Origin: an uncultured Clostridia bacterium
GTDB taxonomy: Bacteria > Bacillota > Clostridia > Christensenellales > Borkfalkiaceae
Direction of reading: 5' to 3'
Length of the DNA stretch: 35,089 nucleotides
Assembly: GCA_947627065.1 (NCBI GenBank)
Contig: CANQUN010000014.1
Location: 1 to 35,089, forward strand
Shown here piece after piece: positions 31,169 to 35,089 of this stretch. How positions within the stretch are numbered: the stretch's first letter is position 1; every line of letters starts with the position of its first letter. The notes under the pieces were generated by a model. The model did no database searches. It was not told the origin of the DNA and saw only the letters and a list, made by a program, of their open reading frames with translations. A program made the translations under genes and the position numbers.

Positions 31169-31786
31169 TTACCTCCTGACTGCGACGAGCAGGCCGTCGC
31201 CCACGTCGAGAACGGCGGAATCGAAATCGGCGTCCTCGGTTACCGCCGAGAGGAAACGCCGCATGCGCTTGACTATGGTTATGAACCGCCTTGGGAATTT
31301 GGCGGCGGGGTCGACGTAGCCGCGGAACAGCACGTTGTCGGCAACGAGCACGCCGCCTTTTTCAAGCATGTTCTTTATCATGGGCAGGTAGCCCGAATAG
31401 TGGGCCTTGGGGCCGTCGAGGAACACGAAGTCGAAGGTGAGCGAGAGGCTGGAGAGCACCTCGTCGGCGTCGCCGTAAAACTGAACGACCCTGTCTTTGA
31501 GAGAAAAATCTTCAAAATTCCGTTCGGCCTCGCAGAATGCGTCCGAATCCGTCTCCACGGTGGTGAGCGACCCTTTTGACGAGAGCAGCATGGCGATGCC
31601 CGAACAGCCCGTTGCCGTGCCTATTTCGAGAATACTGCGGGGATTTTTGGCGCGGACGAGGCAAAGGAGGGTTGCGAGACTCTCGTCGAGCATGACGGGA
31701 ATCCCCTTCTCCTTGTAACGGCGGCGGAGTTCGGCAAGTTTTTCGGGAATGTTGGGTTTTGAAAGATTCCCCGCGTAGGCGTTCAT
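31169..31786 (-). CDS. trmR: tRNA 5-hydroxyuridine O-methyltransferase TrmR
   Basis: A 205-residue class I SAM-dependent O-methyltransferase of the COMT-like family. Motif I is ILEIGTATGCSGIAML (about 53-68), with VETDSDA as the acidic loop binding the ribose and FVFLDGPKAHY (about 120-130) holding the metal-ligand Asp. The gene order with a U32 protein matches Bacillus yrrM-yrrN-yrrO, in which YrrM/TrmR methylates ho5U34 to mo5U34. I therefore prefer this assignment to a catechol-type methylase. Its ATG overlaps the rnj stop codon by one base (TGATG). Confidence 0.9.
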   Translation of the reverse strand: MNAYAGNLSKPNIPEKLAELRRRYKEKGIPVMLDESLATLLCLVRAKNPRSILEIGTATGCSGIAMLLSSKGSLTTVETDSDAFCEAERNFEDFSLKDRVVQFYGDADEVLSSLSLTFDFVFLDGPKAHYSGYLPMIKNMLEKGGVLVADNVLFRGYVDPAAKFPRRFITIVKRMRRFLSAVTEDADFDSAVLDVGDGLLVAVRR

Positions 31787-33438
31787 CAGACTTCTGTTAT
31801 CACGGGCAGAACCATCGGGCTGCCCTTGGTGCGTTTGAACACGTAATTTTTGAAAGCGCGCCTTATTGCGCCGCGCAGTTCGCTCTTGTCGCCCATGGAC
31901 TTGACGTCGTAACTGCGGACCGTCTTTTCGACGATTCGCTTCATCTCCTCTTTCTGTTCGTCGGTGAGGTTGACGCCCTTGCAGACGATGACGGGTTCTT
32001 GCAGAAGTTCGGCGCTTTCGGCAGACAGGGTCATGACGGCTATGAGCACGCCGTCCTCGGCAAGGTGCTTTCTGTCGCGGACCATGTTGCCAGAATCCTC
32101 TATGTTAAGCCCGTCCACAAGGCGGGAGCCTGCCTGAAAATTCTCGCCGAATCTCATGCTCTTGTTGGTAAATTCCACCGTCTGCCCTATCTCGGCAATC
32201 AGCATGTTGGATTCTCTCATACCCAAGGATTTTGCGAGTTTCAGGTGCTTTTTGAGGTGCCTGTACTCGCCGTGCACGGGTATGAAGAACCGAGGTTTTA
32301 CGAGCGAATGGAGTATTTTGAGTTCTTCCTGACAGGCGTGGCCCGAAACGTGGATGCGCTCGAGCGTTTCGTACACCACCTCGGCACCCTTTCTGTAAAG
32401 GTTGTTGATGACCGAATAAATCATCTTTTCGTTGCCCGGTATTGGCGAGGCGGAGATGATGATGGTGTCGTTGCGGCCTATCTTTACGTTTTTGAAGTCG
32501 TCCGCCGCCATCCTCGTGAGCGCGCTCATCGGCTCTCCCTGGCTGCCAGTGGAGACTATGACGAGTTCCTTGTCGGGAATGTTCTTGTTGCGGTCAAGTT
32601 CCACTATGGTGTTGGGAGGAATGGTAAGTTCGCCTATGCGGGCGGCCGCTTCGGTAACCTTTTCCATGCTCCGACCCGAGAAGGCCACCTTGCGCTTGTA
32701 CTTGGCGGCAAGGTTGAGTATCTGCTGCAGGCGGGAAACGTTGGAGGCAAACGTCGCTATTATGAGGCGGCGTTTTTCGTTTTCCTGAAAGAGGCGGTCG
32801 AGCGTTTCGCCCACGATGCTCTCGCTCATGGTGTAGCCCGTGCGCTCTACGTTTGTGGACTCGCACAGAAGGAGCAGCACGCCCTTTTTGCCTATTTCGG
32901 AAATGCGGGTGATGTCCATTATGTCGCCGTTTATGGGCGTGAGGTCAACCTTGAAGTCGCCCGAATGGAACACGACCCCGACGGGCGTGGTTATGGCGAG
33001 GGCGACCGCCCCCGGTATGGAGTGGTTGACGTGTATGAATTCTACCTGAAAGCAGCCGAGTTTGACGACGTCCGACGGTTTGACGGTGTTGAACGTGTAG
33101 TTTTGAACGTTGTTTTCCTTGAGTTTGCTCTCGCAGAGCGCAAGGGCGAGTTTTGTGCCGTAAACGGGGGCGTTTACCTCTTTTAAGAGGAAGGGCAGGC
33201 TGCCGATGTGATCCTCGTGCCCGTGCGTCAAAACTACGCCGCGGACCCTGTCCTTGTTCTGCACGAGGTAGGATACGTCGGGAATCACGAGGTCTATGCC
33301 CGGCATCTCTTCGGTGGGGAAACTCGCACCCGAGTCGATGACGATGATGTCCCTGCCGTACTCGAGGGCGGTCATGTTTTTGCCTATTTCGCCCAGCCCT
33401 CCGAGAAAACGTATTTTAAGCGTTTTATTGTTCTTCAA
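31786..33438 (-). CDS. rnj: ribonuclease J
   Basis: A 550-residue metallo-beta-lactamase/beta-CASP ribonuclease for 5'-to-3' decay and processing of mRNA and rRNA. The zinc motif THGHEDHIGSLPF gives H72-x-H74-x-D76-H77. The beta-CASP region contains LLLCESTNVERTGYTMSE, TFASNVSRLQQILNLA, GSQGEPMSALTRMA and the late HVSGHACQEELKIL and FIPVHGEYRHLKKHLKLA. Length is normal. The start is TTG at 33438; AAGGA, inside the last codons of valS, lies ten bases upstream, and no in-frame ATG occurs until codon 22. It could be J1 or J2. Confidence 0.95.
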   Translation of the reverse strand: MKNNKTLKIRFLGGLGEIGKNMTALEYGRDIIVIDSGASFPTEEMPGIDLVIPDVSYLVQNKDRVRGVVLTHGHEDHIGSLPFLLKEVNAPVYGTKLALALCESKLKENNVQNYTFNTVKPSDVVKLGCFQVEFIHVNHSIPGAVALAITTPVGVVFHSGDFKVDLTPINGDIMDITRISEIGKKGVLLLLCESTNVERTGYTMSESIVGETLDRLFQENEKRRLIIATFASNVSRLQQILNLAAKYKRKVAFSGRSMEKVTEAAARIGELTIPPNTIVELDRNKNIPDKELVIVSTGSQGEPMSALTRMAADDFKNVKIGRNDTIIISASPIPGNEKMIYSVINNLYRKGAEVVYETLERIHVSGHACQEELKILHSLVKPRFFIPVHGEYRHLKKHLKLAKSLGMRESNMLIAEIGQTVEFTNKSMRFGENFQAGSRLVDGLNIEDSGNMVRDRKHLAEDGVLIAVMTLSAESAELLQEPVIVCKGVNLTDEQKEEMKRIVEKTVRSYDVKSMGDKSELRGAIRRAFKNYVFKRTKGSPMVLPVITEV

Positions 33439-33444
33439 AATTTT

Positions 33445-35089
33445 TCATTCCTTAAATTCTTTTATTTGCATCTCTAATTTTTCTTTCATTTCCGCGTACT
33501 TGCGGACCTTTTCTCTCTCCGCTTCGACGAGATGTGCGGGGGCCTTTTCGGTAAAGCCGCTGTTGGAAAGACGGGCATTAGCCCTCTCTATCTCACATTT
33601 CACGCGTTCTAACTCGGTTTCGAGGCGTGCGATCTCCTTGTCCATATCGACGAGCGAACCGAGCGGAACGTAGATTTCCAGCCCGTGCAGGACCTTGGAA
33701 ACGCACTTTTCTCCGACCTGCTCTTTATTTTCGACAAAGCGTATTCCGTTGACACCGGCAAGTTTCTCGATGTAGGTGGCGGACGCCTCTACAACCTTTT
33801 TGTAATCTTCGGTGGAGACGCACAGCGGGACCTTTTTGGAGGGTGCGGCGCCCGCTTCGGCCTTGATGTTTCTGACCGTCTTTATTATCTCCATGACCGT
33901 TTCCATGTTCTTTGCCGACTTTGCGTACACGCGTGAGGGCGAGTATTTGGGGAATGCCGCGACGGTTATGCTGCCCGTGGCGTTGGGAAGCGAACCGTAG
34001 ATTTCCTCGGTGATGAAGGGAACGAAAGGGTGCAGGAGTTTGAGCGTTTCGCCGAGAACGTAGGTAAGAACGCCGAGGGCCGAAGCCTTCTTTTTGGGGT
34101 CTCCGCCGTAGAGGACGGGTTTGGTGAGTTCTATGTACCAATCGCAGAAGTCGCTCCACACGAAATCGTAAAGGGAAGCGCATGCAAGACCCGTTTCGTA
34201 CTTTTCCATGTTTGCCGTTACCGAGCGGATTGCGGAATTGAGACGCGAAAGTATCCATTTGTCCGCAACGGTGAGCTTGCAGTCTTTAAGTTCGGGGACG
34301 GCCGTCCCCTCGCAGTTCATTATGACGAAGCGCGAGGCGTTCCATATCTTGTTCATGAAGTTGCGCGCGCCCTCGGCCTTGTCTTTTGAAAATCTCGTGT
34401 CGTTACCTGCGGAAATGCCGTTTATCAGCGAAAAACGCAGGGAATCGGCGCCGTATTCTTCGATGACTTCGATGGGGTCGATGCCGTTGCCGCTGGATTT
34501 GCTCATCTTTCTGCCCTCTGCGTCGCGCACGATGCCGTGGATGAGCACGTCCCTGAAAGGCACTTCTTTCATCTGTTCCACAGACGAGAAGATCATCCTT
34601 GCGACCCAGAAGAAGATGATGTCGTAAGCGGTTACGAGCACGTCCGTCGGGAAGAAGTATCTAAGATCCTCCGTGTCCTTGGGGAAGCCCAGCGTGGAGA
34701 ACGGCCAGAGCGCAGAACTGAACCACGTGTCGAGCACGTCCTCTTCCATGGTAAAATGCGTGCAGCCGCACTTGGGGCATTTTTCGGGCAGGGATTTGGC
34801 AACGACCGTCTCGCCGCATTCGTCGCAGTAGTAGGCGGGAATCCTGTGCCCCCACCAGAGTTGGCGGGAAATGCACCAGTCCTTGATGTTCTCCATCCAG
34901 TTGTAGTAGATCTTGGCAAAGCGTTCGGGCGTGAATCTGACCTTCTTCTTCCTAACGACGTCGATGGCGGGTTTGGCGAGCGGCTCCATGCGCACGAACC
35001 ACTGTTTGGAGATGATGGGTTCCACCGAACTGTGGCAGCGGTAGCAGTGGCCGACGCTGTGCGTGTGCGGGATTATGCCGACGAGCGCG
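33445..35089 (-). CDS. valS: valyl-tRNA synthetase, C-terminal part (cut by the window edge)
   Basis: Charges tRNA-Val. Only the last 548 residues are in the window; the frame continues past 35089. It enters with [20 protein letters not shown], placed before the end of the CP1 editing region. It then has the zinc-binding-like [18 protein letters not shown], the [15 protein letters not shown] segment, and the class I signature [16 protein letters not shown]. An anticodon-binding domain ([38 protein letters not shown]) follows. The end is the ValS coiled-coil arm of about 65 residues ([20 protein letters not shown]). The stop codon is 6 bases before the rnj TTG. Confidence 0.97.
   Translation of the reverse strand, partial: ALVGIIPHTHSVGHCYRCHSSVEPIISKQWFVRMEPLAKPAIDVVRKKKVRFTPERFAKIYYNWMENIKDWCISRQLWWGHRIPAYYCDECGETVVAKSLPEKCPKCGCTHFTMEEDVLDTWFSSALWPFSTLGFPKDTEDLRYFFPTDVLVTAYDIIFFWVARMIFSSVEQMKEVPFRDVLIHGIVRDAEGRKMSKSSGNGIDPIEVIEEYGADSLRFSLINGISAGNDTRFSKDKAEGARNFMNKIWNASRFVIMNCEGTAVPELKDCKLTVADKWILSRLNSAIRSVTANMEKYETGLACASLYDFVWSDFCDWYIELTKPVLYGGDPKKKASALGVLTYVLGETLKLLHPFVPFITEEIYGSLPNATGSITVAAFPKYSPSRVYAKSAKNMETVMEIIKTVRNIKAEAGAAPSKKVPLCVSTEDYKKVVEASATYIEKLAGVNGIRFVENKEQVGEKCVSKVLHGLEIYVPLGSLVDMDKEIARLETELERVKCEIERANARLSNSGFTEKAPAHLVEAEREKVRKYAEMKEKLEMQIKEFKE

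Noticed and set aside
859-33186. Long open frames on the plus strand opposite known genes, for example 5007-6194, 12861-14210, 25103-27073 and 31759-33186
   Set aside because: They mirror conserved minus-strand genes, have no family signatures, are rich in Arg/His/Gly/Val as expected from antisense G+C-rich codons, and lack ribosome binding sites.
1-35089. tRNA, rRNA, transposase, integrase or prophage genes
   Set aside because: No matching sequence or protein family was seen on either strand, though a short non-coding RNA could be missed by eye.

Overview
The window looks like part of a chromosome from a Gram-positive, Clostridia-like Firmicute, probably an uncultured gut anaerobe of moderate to high G+C. 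The evidence is the set of mcsA-mcsB-clpC, long-form hpf, RNase J, nrdR, a YlmC/YmxH-type PRC-barrel protein, the trmR/trhP pair for mo5U34 in tRNA, and MalFG-type sugar transporters with lipoprotein binding proteins, plus an anaerobe-style rubrerythrin. The order or genus cannot be fixed from this sequence. Nearly all genes lie on the minus strand. I saw no rRNA, tRNA, CRISPR array, transposase or prophage gene.

Layout from left to right. 1-825: no gene, but a dense cluster of short hairpin repeats in both orientations and two terminator hairpins. 826-4076: rubrerythrin, an MgtC-family membrane protein and a CPA2 cation/proton antiporter; the last two form an operon with a long leader. 4410-17377: a LacI-controlled glycan-use locus. 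It holds a LacI regulator, a GH71/GH99-like lipoprotein with a CBM9-like tail, a sugar-binding lipoprotein, two ABC permeases with no ATPase, a 965-residue surface protein with lectin-like domains, and two paralogous six-hairpin-glycosidase-like lipoproteins. A near-perfect 34-bp palindrome sits in front of the first glycosidase, and a related site sits just downstream of the lacI promoter. An SGNH-hydrolase lipoprotein (17690-18922) stands just upstream with its own terminator. 19439-22485: bioY with a BirA-like operator, nrdR, a DUF1294-like protein, a PRC-barrel protein, and a divergent XRE regulator/small membrane protein pair with palindromes built into the shared promoter. 22921-29404: a six-gene operon mcsA-mcsB-clpC-hpf-sugar phosphate isomerase/epimerase-pgi, transcribed from one strong promoter. 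29621-35089: valS (cut by the window edge)-rnj-trmR-trhP, almost without spacers, ending at a terminator.

How the genes work together. The glycan locus would bind a polysaccharide at the surface, cleave it with lipid-anchored hydrolases, import oligosaccharides through the ABC permeases (with an ATPase encoded elsewhere) and feed hexose into glycolysis. The mcsA operon joins arginine-phosphorylation-dependent proteolysis, ribosome hibernation and glucose-6-phosphate isomerase. The valS operon groups tRNA charging, RNA decay and tRNA wobble modification.

Three things stand out. First, several genes have their 3' ends, stop codon included, copied as degenerate tandem repeats into the downstream spacer, with a different unit at each locus. 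Second, the ClpC here lacks the middle (M) domain and is encoded with an McsA lacking an obvious UVR motif, in an operon with no ctsR and no CtsR box. Third, the XRE/DUF4190-like pair has an 18-bp perfect palindrome exactly filling a 17-bp promoter spacer.
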